Source of the DNA: CAZPDM01 sp964585305
GTDB taxonomy: Bacteria > Planctomycetota > Uabimicrobiia > Uabimicrobiales > JABWCH01
Direction: 5' to 3'
Assembly (NCBI GenBank): GCA_964585305.1
Contig: CAZPDM010000057.1
Coordinates: 1 to 28,941, forward strand
DNA length: 28,941 bases
Under the pieces are notes generated by a model. It saw only the letters and a list, made by a program, of their open reading frames with translations, ran no database searches and was not told the DNA's origin. The translations under genes and the position numbers were made by a program. Positions 15,059 to 21,887 of the stretch are shown here, piece by piece (position 1 is the first letter of the stretch; the number at the start of each line of letters is the position of its first letter).

Positions 15059-16387
15059 ATGGAACTCACGGGCATACTATGTGCCATTATTATAGGGACA
15101 ATATTAGCTGCAGTGATGGCTTGTTTGCCAGCCTTGCATATTTATAATGTTGCAGGTTTATTGTTAATCTTCTGCTATCCATTTTTAAAAAGTGGAGATA
15201 TTCCAAACAGCATTTTAATTACTTTTATGATGTCTTTGGTCGTCGCTTATTCTGTCCTAAATACTATTCCCTCAATTTTTTTAGGTGCGCCAGATGAAAG
15301 TTCTGTTTTCATTACTATGCCAGGAAACCGCGCACTTATGCTGAGCAAAGGCTATGAAGCAGCTATGTTGACAGGAATTGGGAGTTTAGGCGGAATGATG
15401 TTCTTAGTTATGGTTGCTCCTTTTGCACCCAAAGTATTACCAACAATTAAAAGTGTTTGCGCACCGCACATGCACTGGCTTTTAGGCATCGTGCTAGCAT
15501 TTATGGTTATGTCTGAATGGCCAAAAGGTGAAAATCGAGAAAAAACGTCTTGGTTGCGTTTTTGGAATGCTTGGAAAAATTTATTAGCAGGTCTTTTAAC
15601 ACTATTACTATCGGGTTTACTAGGTTTTATTATTCTGTACCGGCCAATGATGCCTTTAGAATACTCTTTTCAAAATATCATGCCTGCACTTGTAGGGTTA
15701 TTTGCAATTCCATGGGTTATTCAAAATATGCTATCTACTACAGAACCTCCACCACAACATATTTGCAAGACTGTTGATATAAATTTTAGACTCTATTTAC
15801 GTGGTTCTGGTGCAGGTTTTTTAGGCGGACTTATTGCTGCAATTTTCCCTATTATTACTGGTGGTATTGGTGGATTATTAGCTGGACATGCAACAGCACA
15901 ACGCGATGATCGTTTATTTATAATATCTCAAGGTGCATCCAAGTTTGTCTATTATGTAGGCGGATTTCTTCTTCTCTTTGTTCCCGGCGGAACAAAGACA
16001 AAAGGCGGGATGTCTTGGATGCTTTCTAGTTTCTATGATGGTACGAATGGATATGGAGATTTCTATCTTGCTCTTTCTGTTATTTGTCTTTCTACAGCCA
16101 TCAGCTTTTTCTTACTTTCCACATTCTCTCGTGCTGTTATTAAATTAATTCAAGTAATCAACTACAGATACATTTCTGCTGGAACTTTAGTATTTATTGT
16201 TTCTGTTGTTTTCTTTATGGCTAGTTGGGAAGGAATGCTTGTTCTATTTGTCAGCGGATGTATTGGTATGATCCCAGTATTCTACCATTCCCGCAGAATG
16301 AATTGTATGGGCGTTTTGCTTATCCCGGTAATTCTTAATATGGCAGGATATGGCTCTGTTGTTGCAGGTTGGTTAGGATTATCTTAA
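15059..16387 (+). CDS. TctA-family (tripartite tricarboxylate-type) permease
   Basis: This 442-aa polytopic membrane protein has about ten to twelve hydrophobic helices. The signature region near residues 68-112, NTIPSIFLGAPDESS...PGNRALMLSKGYEA...GIGSLGG, is the conserved core of the TctA/DUF112 family, and PALHIYNVAGLLL (24-36) corresponds to the family's first glycine/proline-rich motif. Classic TctA works with a small membrane protein TctB and a periplasmic binding protein TctC to import carboxylates. Neither is adjacent, and the motif style is closer to the branch in archaea and deep bacteria where the large subunit often stands alone, so the substrate is unknown. The start is preceded by AAAGG at 15046-15050. 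A strong terminator follows, separating it from the secretion operon. Confidence 0.85.
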   Translation: MELTGILCAIIIGTILAAVMACLPALHIYNVAGLLLIFCYPFLKSGDIPNSILITFMMSLVVAYSVLNTIPSIFLGAPDESSVFITMPGNRALMLSKGYEAAMLTGIGSLGGMMFLVMVAPFAPKVLPTIKSVCAPHMHWLLGIVLAFMVMSEWPKGENREKTSWLRFWNAWKNLLAGLLTLLLSGLLGFIILYRPMMPLEYSFQNIMPALVGLFAIPWVIQNMLSTTEPPPQHICKTVDINFRLYLRGSGAGFLGGLIAAIFPIITGGIGGLLAGHATAQRDDRLFIISQGASKFVYYVGGFLLLFVPGGTKTKGGMSWMLSSFYDGTNGYGDFYLALSVICLSTAISFFLLSTFSRAVIKLIQVINYRYISAGTLVFIVSVVFFMASWEGMLVLFVSGCIGMIPVFYHSRRMNCMGVLLIPVILNMAGYGSVVAGWLGLS

Positions 16388-16394
16388 AATATTC

Positions 16395-16434
16395 AAAAAA
16401 ACAGATGGTTCATTTGGGCCATCTGTTTTTTTTT
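16395..16434 (+). terminator. Intrinsic terminator after the permease gene
   Basis: acagatgg (16401-16408) pairs with ccatctgt (16419-16426), extended by an A tract against a T tract, with nine T directly after the stem. This isolates the type VI operon from the upstream genes. Confidence 0.85.
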
Positions 16435-16530
16435 ATAAAATATATAAAATTATTATCTTGAACTTTTAATTACATTTTTTTAGCTTTTAAAAAAATTTAA
16501 GGAAAAATAAGATTTGGCTTGATTTTATGA

Positions 16531-16560
16531 TTGAATTTGAAATAATTTCTTATATATAAT
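16531..16560 (+). promoter_or_regulatory. Candidate promoter of the type VI secretion operon
   Basis: TTGAAT at 16531-16536 and a perfect TATAAT at 16555-16560 are 18 bases apart, 64 bases before tssE. It is the best sigma70 match in the 236-base gap after the terminator. Confidence 0.45.
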
Positions 16561-16585
16561 TGATCTCAAATCTAAAATCAATTAT

Positions 16586-16606
16586 CCCTTGACTAAATAT
16601 CAAGGG
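16586..16606 (+). promoter_or_regulatory. Inverted repeat in the type VI operon leader
   Basis: cccttga (16586-16592) pairs with tcaaggg (16600-16606) across 7 bases, just downstream of the proposed promoter and 8 bases before the AAGG ribosome site of tssE. It is unusually GC-rich for this region and could be an operator or translational control hairpin. Confidence 0.4.
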
Positions 16607-16623
16607 CTTGTGAAAGGCACATC

Positions 16624-16986
16624 ATGCTCATCACCAAATTTTCCCGTCGCGAAAAAACAAATGAAGATAGCATTCAAGAAATTTTAAGAAATCTTACAAA
16701 TATTTTAAATACCAAAAAAGGCTTTGGGACTTTTCTTAAAGATTTGGGTATAGGCGATTATAATGCTTATCGATCTCGTGAAGCTATAGTAAATACTATT
16801 ATCATAGAAATAAAAAAAAATATAGAACTTTATGAACCTAGAGTAAAACTAGTAGATATTCACGAAGTAACAGCTCAAGATTCTTTTCGAATTCGTTTTG
16901 AACTACAATGCGAAATTGTTATGAATACTAAACCAATCTTTTTGATCTTTGATTCCATTTTTAATGATCTTACCGTCGAACAATAG
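16624..16986 (+). CDS. tssE: Type VI secretion baseplate subunit TssE (gp25-like)
   Basis: This 120-aa protein matches the gp25/TssE fold that links the baseplate wedges to the sheath in the cytoplasm. The conserved opening is visible: SIQEILRNLTNILNTKKGFGTF (16-37), matching the family pattern of an N-terminal helix with L-x-x-L-L-N-T-R-x-G, then the EPRV motif (71-74) that forms the sheath-like handshake, followed by beta strands. At 120 residues it is somewhat shorter than usual. AAGG at 16614-16617 precedes the ATG. It is the first gene of the operon, with the VgrG hub 26 bases downstream. Confidence 0.85.
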   Translation: MLITKFSRREKTNEDSIQEILRNLTNILNTKKGFGTFLKDLGIGDYNAYRSREAIVNTIIIEIKKNIELYEPRVKLVDIHEVTAQDSFRIRFELQCEIVMNTKPIFLIFDSIFNDLTVEQ

Positions 16987-17012
16987 AATCTTGTTTTTTA
17001 AGTGAGTTCATC

Positions 17013-18635
17013 ATGTTTTCACACGATTTAAGATTACAATTAAAATTGCTCATTGACGAAACACCATTTGAAGCTCCTCCGGCCAATATTAAAGGATTTT
17101 CTTTTGAAATGAGCAATTATGGTTTTGATGCAAATGTTGATTTTTGGATAGAAACAGGAGAAGACCTTTTATATTCCTATTTTACAACTTCATCTCTTAT
17201 GGAAGTAGTTTTTACAGTAGAAAGCTATTATAATCCTCCCGATGTACTTCCGGAACCCATTGTTCTTATAGGAATTGCTTATTGTAAAAAAATGCAGGAA
17301 ATGCAACTTAAAGATGTTGAAGATACTCCTGTTTGGTTCCGACATTATTTCATTCAATTTGCAGATGTTGCTAGCGTTTTATGGAAACAACATTTTCCTA
17401 CAGAACTCCATGTAGATAAAACGATGAAAGATGTAATAACATTACACACCACAAGCAAAATCACGGCAGAATATTCCTGGCCAGTTTTAGAAACGCAACA
17501 TCCAATTTTATTTTTAGGGTTAGGAACACCAGAAAACTATGCTAATATTCCAGAAAAACAAGCAAGTTTCTATGATTTTATTGGTTGGTATCTTCAAAAG
17601 AATAATGGAATTTTTTCTTATTATAGTACACTACATAAATATACTTTTTCAGAAGAAAAACAAGATTATGGAGTCGAACAGCCTTTAGATAGAAATGAAG
17701 TTGAAAGCTGGGAGTTTCTTTTCCCAGAAGTCCCGCGTTACAAAGTTGTTGTCCAGAATAGCTATACTGAAAGTGCTGAAAAACAAGAAATTGCAAATGA
17801 AAAAGAAGTTACAGGAATTCGTAAAGATGTTCTTACTCGTACAGCAATTTCTGATACATTCACAGCATTCAAAACATTGGAAGAAAGTAAATTTAAAATT
17901 CGTGGACATGAGATCAATTTGGTATTTAAAGATTACCCCACGGTTACAGTTAAACCAGGATATTTACTCATATTAAGTGAAGGTGATTGGGGAACAATAA
18001 ATTTTTGTACAGCAAATATATATCGAATTTTCCGCTTGAAGATGAAAGGGGTTTGCCACCAACCTGATCCTCAAATAAATTTTGAAAAAGAGCTAGAAGG
18101 TTATGATATAGAAATGACTGCAAATTTAGAATTACAAGATGAATCGTATCCTCGTTACTGGCCATTTAATCCTCCCAAATATCCTGTATATGTAGAAGGA
18201 AAAATATTAAGCGAAACAGGATCAGATACAGAAGAAACCTATCAATTTTATCAAGATACTTCGTCTCAAGACATCTATAAAGTACAAGTTCCTCTATGGG
18301 AAAATCAAAATGTTATTGTTCCCTACCTTCCTCACTTTTTTTCTGGACATTTTTATTTCCCAGCTTTTAAAAAAGCAAGAGTACTATTAGCTTTTAATTT
18401 TCAAGATGCATGGATTGCGGAATTTTTAGATTGGAGAGTTGGTGCTAAACTGCCACTAGATACACAAGGAAATCACATTTTGTTAGGATTAGAAGCAGAA
18501 AATCAAACCTCTATTAACCATATTTATCAAGATAATAAACCCATTTTTAATATTCATAGAAAACTAAAAAAAGATACCGAAATGATCCAACTTAAAGAAG
18601 GCTGCATGATTTTAGAAACTAAAGAGGAAACTTAA
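17013..18635 (+). CDS. vgrG: VgrG-like spike hub (gp27 and gp5-OB parts, no beta-helix)
   Basis: This 540-aa protein corresponds to the head of VgrG, the trimeric spike that sits on the Hcp tube. Residues 1-370 are mixed beta with FYDFIGWYLQKNNGIFSYYS (187-205), resembling the gp27 segment around the second tube-like domain, and VTVKPGYLLILSEG (311-324). Residues 388-495 form an OB-like barrel with the recognisable gp5/VgrG phrase YKVQVPLWENQNVIVPYLPHF (422-442) and FYFPAFKKARVLLAFNF. The chain then stops after about 45 charged residues, whereas an ordinary VgrG continues into a beta-helix needle. That needle is encoded by the next gene, which begins one base after this stop. The N-terminal half is divergent, so the assignment rests mainly on the OB region, the downstream needle and the operon. 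Confidence 0.75.
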   Translation: MFSHDLRLQLKLLIDETPFEAPPANIKGFSFEMSNYGFDANVDFWIETGEDLLYSYFTTSSLMEVVFTVESYYNPPDVLPEPIVLIGIAYCKKMQEMQLKDVEDTPVWFRHYFIQFADVASVLWKQHFPTELHVDKTMKDVITLHTTSKITAEYSWPVLETQHPILFLGLGTPENYANIPEKQASFYDFIGWYLQKNNGIFSYYSTLHKYTFSEEKQDYGVEQPLDRNEVESWEFLFPEVPRYKVVVQNSYTESAEKQEIANEKEVTGIRKDVLTRTAISDTFTAFKTLEESKFKIRGHEINLVFKDYPTVTVKPGYLLILSEGDWGTINFCTANIYRIFRLKMKGVCHQPDPQINFEKELEGYDIEMTANLELQDESYPRYWPFNPPKYPVYVEGKILSETGSDTEETYQFYQDTSSQDIYKVQVPLWENQNVIVPYLPHFFSGHFYFPAFKKARVLLAFNFQDAWIAEFLDWRVGAKLPLDTQGNHILLGLEAENQTSINHIYQDNKPIFNIHRKLKKDTEMIQLKEGCMILETKEET

Positions 18636-18636
18636 C

Positions 18637-19167
18637 ATGGCACTTGTTTGTCGCATCGAATTAAACAAAGAAAGCGGTATTACAATTACTGTTGACAATG
18701 CAGATAGCTCTATTACCCAAACTATTGTAATGGATGGCACATCTATTATTACTACTTGCAAAGGTTCATCAAACACCAGCACAATCACACAAAAAACAGA
18801 TAGTATTGTCATAAAATGCAAAGATTTTACAGTTGATGCAGAAACAATTACTTGTAAATCTTCTCAAGCAACAACACATAAAAGTGGCTCAACTTTTGAT
18901 GTTTCTAGTACTCAAGATATGACATTGAAGAGCAGCGCAAATTTAACTGGAAAAGCGACTTCGGCGGCTGAAATTTCAGGAGCATCAACTACAGTAAAAG
19001 CAACGACAACAAACTTAACTTTATCTGGAACTGTAAAAGCAGAAATGAAAGGCCCAATGATTGATATTCAAGCGGATGGATCGTTAACTGCCAAAAGCAG
19101 TGGAATAACTTCTGTAGAAGGACAACTTACCAATATTAAAGGTTCTCTCGTAAAAATTGGGGCATAG
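18637..19167 (+). CDS. Separate VgrG beta-helix needle protein
   Basis: This 176-aa protein is very rich in serine, threonine and lysine and consists almost entirely of short alternating beta strands: SIVIKCKDFTVDAETITCKS, FDVSSTQDMTLKSSANLTG, NLTLSGTVKAEMKGPMIDIQ, and the end LTNIKGSLVKIGA. This is the pattern of the triple-stranded beta-helix at the C-terminus of gp5/VgrG proteins. It has no OB or hub part of its own. GAGGAAA before the ATG is a good ribosome site that lies inside the end of the hub gene, and only one base separates the two genes, so the two proteins are probably made together in equal amounts. It may carry a PAAR tip or effector from elsewhere. An intact stop and ribosome site argue against a simple sequencing frameshift. 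Confidence 0.78.
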   Translation: MALVCRIELNKESGITITVDNADSSITQTIVMDGTSIITTCKGSSNTSTITQKTDSIVIKCKDFTVDAETITCKSSQATTHKSGSTFDVSSTQDMTLKSSANLTGKATSAAEISGASTTVKATTTNLTLSGTVKAEMKGPMIDIQADGSLTAKSSGITSVEGQLTNIKGSLVKIGA

Positions 19168-19171
19168 AATT

Positions 19172-20800
19172 ATGCAAACAAATGATTCTTTATATAACGA
19201 ATTTTTAGAAGAGCTTAATGCACTTGAAAAATTTCGCATGTCTTATTCGGGAACGCATTCGTGTCAACTTTTAGGACGCGATGATCCTGATGTAAAAAGA
19301 TTGATTGAAGCAATTGCTTTTTTTAATGCACGCACTCGATCCTTAGCTTTAGAAAGTATCCTTAACACAAGAAGAAGAATGTTTGAACAATTTTTTTCTT
19401 TTTTATTATCACCATTGCCAACAATGGCTATTTTACAAGCAGATTGCAGTGGACATTTTACCGAGCCATTTATACTTCCTAAACATTCTGAAATTCTTGT
19501 TAAAGCTGCTCAAGATAGTGAAATTTTTTTCCGAACTCTTTTTGATTTAAAAGTTTTACCAATTTCACTTAAAAAAGCGGAATTAGTTTTAGGAACTCAA
19601 CAAAATTTTCGTATTCTATTGAATTTTTATACACCCTATCCAAGAAATGATTCTATTGGTATGTTAAGTTTATACCTTAATTATCTGAATGATTATGATG
19701 CCTCTTTAAAATTTTTATATGCTTTTAAAAAACACTTTAAAAAGTGCTGGGTATCTTTTGAAGAAAAAATCACAGAATATTCTCAAGGAAAACCTTGTGA
19801 AATTTCTTTTGGTGCTTTAAAAGACGTTACAAGTACTACGAATGCTGATATATCTCATCCCTTAGAAAAAGTCAGAACATTTTTTCATTTCCCACAACAA
19901 GAGTTGTATATAAATATTAATGTTCCAGAGCAACCAAGAAATTGGAAGCAATTTACTATTGTTATAGATTTAGATTCCAAATGGCCAAAAACTTTTAATA
20001 TTCATCGTGATATTTTCCAGCTTTTTACAGTTCCTATTATGAATATTAAGCAAAGTATGGCACAACCTTTTCTATCTGAAGGTACTCAAGATATATATCC
20101 TGTTCGTTATCCTGATCCTAAAAAACAGTTTGCCGTACATTCTATATTAGGAGTATATAGAATAGAAAAACAAGGGCTTATTCCTTTACGTCCAGGAATT
20201 TTAGTAGGCGGAAATGGTTCGTACGAAATAGAATATTCTCGCTCTATTGGAATTACGAATATCGTTCTTAATTTACCAGAATCTTTTGTTGAACCACAAA
20301 AAATAGCAATTGAAGCATTGTGGATACAACCATCCTTATCTGAAAAACTATCTCAAATTGTTCGTATATTACCTACAAATAGAAAAGTTGAAGGGCTTTC
20401 TTGGGACATTTTAGGTAAAATTCGTTTACATCAAGAGAATCCATTAAAAGATGATGCTGAAGGGCTATTACAATTTTTATCTTTGCAAAAAAAATCTATT
20501 TTTGATTTACAAGAAATTCTCTTTTTATTGAAATCTCTAGGATGTTTATACAACAATCGTTTCCAAGAAATTTCTTCCTTCTTACAAGATGTTCAAGTAA
20601 ATATTATCCCCCAAAGCAAAAAAATTGGAGGAATTAAATACGTCTATCATATTACTTTCAAAGAATTTGAACTTAGCTATCGTCCCTTTGTTGAGCTATT
20701 TCTAAAACATACTCTTATATTATTACAAACATGCAGTGCAGATTCTACAGTTGCTTTAAAAGTACGACTTAGCACTCAAGAAGTTCTCGATTTTGAATAG
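19172..20800 (+). CDS. tssF: Type VI secretion baseplate subunit TssF (VasA/ImpG)
   Basis: The ATG at 19172 is preferred over the TTG at 19157 because it starts 4 bases after the needle gene and has GGGG at suitable distance. The 542-aa product carries the TssF hallmark near its N-terminus: DDPDVKRLIEAIAFFNARTR (37-56), then a helix and a PLPTMAILQADCSGHFTEPFILPKH stretch, and FRTLFDLKVLPISLKKAEL, matching the conserved order of the family. TssF forms the main wedge of the baseplate, normally as two copies with one TssG. It is somewhat shorter than typical 580-620-residue TssF. No tssG follows, although these two genes are usually adjacent. Confidence 0.88.
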   Translation: MQTNDSLYNEFLEELNALEKFRMSYSGTHSCQLLGRDDPDVKRLIEAIAFFNARTRSLALESILNTRRRMFEQFFSFLLSPLPTMAILQADCSGHFTEPFILPKHSEILVKAAQDSEIFFRTLFDLKVLPISLKKAELVLGTQQNFRILLNFYTPYPRNDSIGMLSLYLNYLNDYDASLKFLYAFKKHFKKCWVSFEEKITEYSQGKPCEISFGALKDVTSTTNADISHPLEKVRTFFHFPQQELYININVPEQPRNWKQFTIVIDLDSKWPKTFNIHRDIFQLFTVPIMNIKQSMAQPFLSEGTQDIYPVRYPDPKKQFAVHSILGVYRIEKQGLIPLRPGILVGGNGSYEIEYSRSIGITNIVLNLPESFVEPQKIAIEALWIQPSLSEKLSQIVRILPTNRKVEGLSWDILGKIRLHQENPLKDDAEGLLQFLSLQKKSIFDLQEILFLLKSLGCLYNNRFQEISSFLQDVQVNIIPQSKKIGGIKYVYHITFKEFELSYRPFVELFLKHTLILLQTCSADSTVALKVRLSTQEVLDFE

Positions 20801-20869
20801 AAATTAATAAATATACTTTTTAAATTATGGCGATAAAATTTAAAGTAAAAGTTTATATAGGAGATCGGA

Positions 20870-21532
20870 ATGAAGGATCAAATCTGGCCGGCAATTTATG
20901 AGATATTCTGCGAAGTTGACAAACTTGTTGATAAATCGCGAGGAATATTTTCAGTAAAAGATAATGTTGAAAAAAGAGGGATGCAAGTATTAAAAAGAGG
21001 CATTCAAAATGAAGACATTATTCCTTTACGGGCAGAAATACGTAATAAATTAAACTTTTTAAAAGCCAAAATGGCAGAAAATCTTAATGATAGAGAAGCT
21101 TATTTAGTAATATTTCCTATCGTAATTTATTTTGATGAAATGGTTCAATCAAAAATTTTTGAATCGCAACATATTGTTTGGCCTCCACTTCAAAAAGAGT
21201 TATTTCAAATTGACAATGGTGGAGAAGTCTTTTATGAAACAATTGATGATATTTTAAGAAAGCCTGAAACAATTCCTTTAGTATATCAAGTATTTTATTT
21301 CTGCCTTTCCGATGGTTTTCGCGGCCAACATAGCGAAAACGTTAGCAAAATTGAAGAATATAAAAATAAACTGCGCGCAAAAATTCCTCTTGCTAAAATT
21401 GAAAACCAGGAAAAAGTAGAAGAAGTCCCGGATCTAATGCGTTCTGAAAATTTTCCTTTCTGGTCCTATATTGCTACCGTAGTTTTATTGGGTGCGATAT
21501 ATGCTCTCTTATGTGTCTTTGCAGTCATTTAA
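20870..21532 (+). CDS. tssL: Type VI secretion membrane-complex protein TssL (DotU/IcmH-like)
   Basis: This 220-aa protein fits the short, tail-anchored form of TssL. The cytoplasmic helical domain has the family motifs YLVIFPIVIYFDEMV (78-92) with the acidic pair D89-E90, WPPLQKELFQI (104-114), then FYETIDDIL and CLSDGFRGQH (145-154), which corresponds to the usual C-L-x-x-G-F-x-G-x-Y element. A single transmembrane helix (about 198-220) ends the protein, so no peptidoglycan-binding domain is attached. TssL joins TssM and TssJ and recruits the baseplate. The start has a strong TAGGAGATCGG ribosome site. The 69-base gap after tssF has no obvious terminator. Confidence 0.88.
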   Translation: MKDQIWPAIYEIFCEVDKLVDKSRGIFSVKDNVEKRGMQVLKRGIQNEDIIPLRAEIRNKLNFLKAKMAENLNDREAYLVIFPIVIYFDEMVQSKIFESQHIVWPPLQKELFQIDNGGEVFYETIDDILRKPETIPLVYQVFYFCLSDGFRGQHSENVSKIEEYKNKLRAKIPLAKIENQEKVEEVPDLMRSENFPFWSYIATVVLLGAIYALLCVFAVI

Positions 21533-21542
21533 AGGGATTTAA

Positions 21543-21863
21543 ATGAATGATTTTGATTATTTTTTTGACCCGGAGCGTTTAAAAAAATTGTGGGGAAAAT
21601 ATAAAAATGAACCGGATCAAAATTCCCCAATGTCACTTTCTGTAACTTTGCAAACTTTTGAACAGTTAGAAAAAATGATCTACTCTGAGATAGGAGGAAA
21701 ATCACAAATTTTGAATCGCTTTTTAGAAGAAGCCAAAAGTATTCTTAAAAGTGAAGAAAATCAAGATTTACCTAAATCAGAGCTACTAAAAAACCGAGAA
21801 AAACTAAAAGAAATTTTAGTTCAAATTGAAGAATTATTAGATATTTTTTTATTAGCAAAATAA
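21543..21863 (+). CDS. Small helical protein of unknown function inside the type VI operon
   Basis: I do not recognise this 106-aa protein. It starts 10 bases after tssL and ends 24 bases before tssH, so it belongs to the operon. It has no signal peptide or transmembrane helix. The N-terminus (MNDFDYFFDPERLKKLWGKY) is aromatic and charged; the rest (about 30-106) looks like three or more amphipathic helices rich in L, E and K, ending EELLDIFLLAK. The size and helical pattern suit a small adaptor, for example between TssL and TssH or the sheath. It is too short to be TssG, TssK, TssA or TagF. AAAGGGATTT at 21531-21540 serves as ribosome site. Confidence 0.7.
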   Translation: MNDFDYFFDPERLKKLWGKYKNEPDQNSPMSLSVTLQTFEQLEKMIYSEIGGKSQILNRFLEEAKSILKSEENQDLPKSELLKNREKLKEILVQIEELLDIFLLAK

Positions 21864-21887
21864 AGAAACTTTTGGCGGAAAACTGTT

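Noticed and set aside
18600..18660. Hub/needle gene break as a sequencing frameshift
   Set aside because: The break is a stop codon followed by an ATG with its own ribosome site, and both frames are clean up to the junction, so two genes fit better.
16624..21532. Contractile phage tail or eCIS instead of T6SS
   Set aside because: TssL, TssM and TssJ are membrane-complex proteins specific to T6SS, and no tail tape-measure, portal or capsid gene is present.
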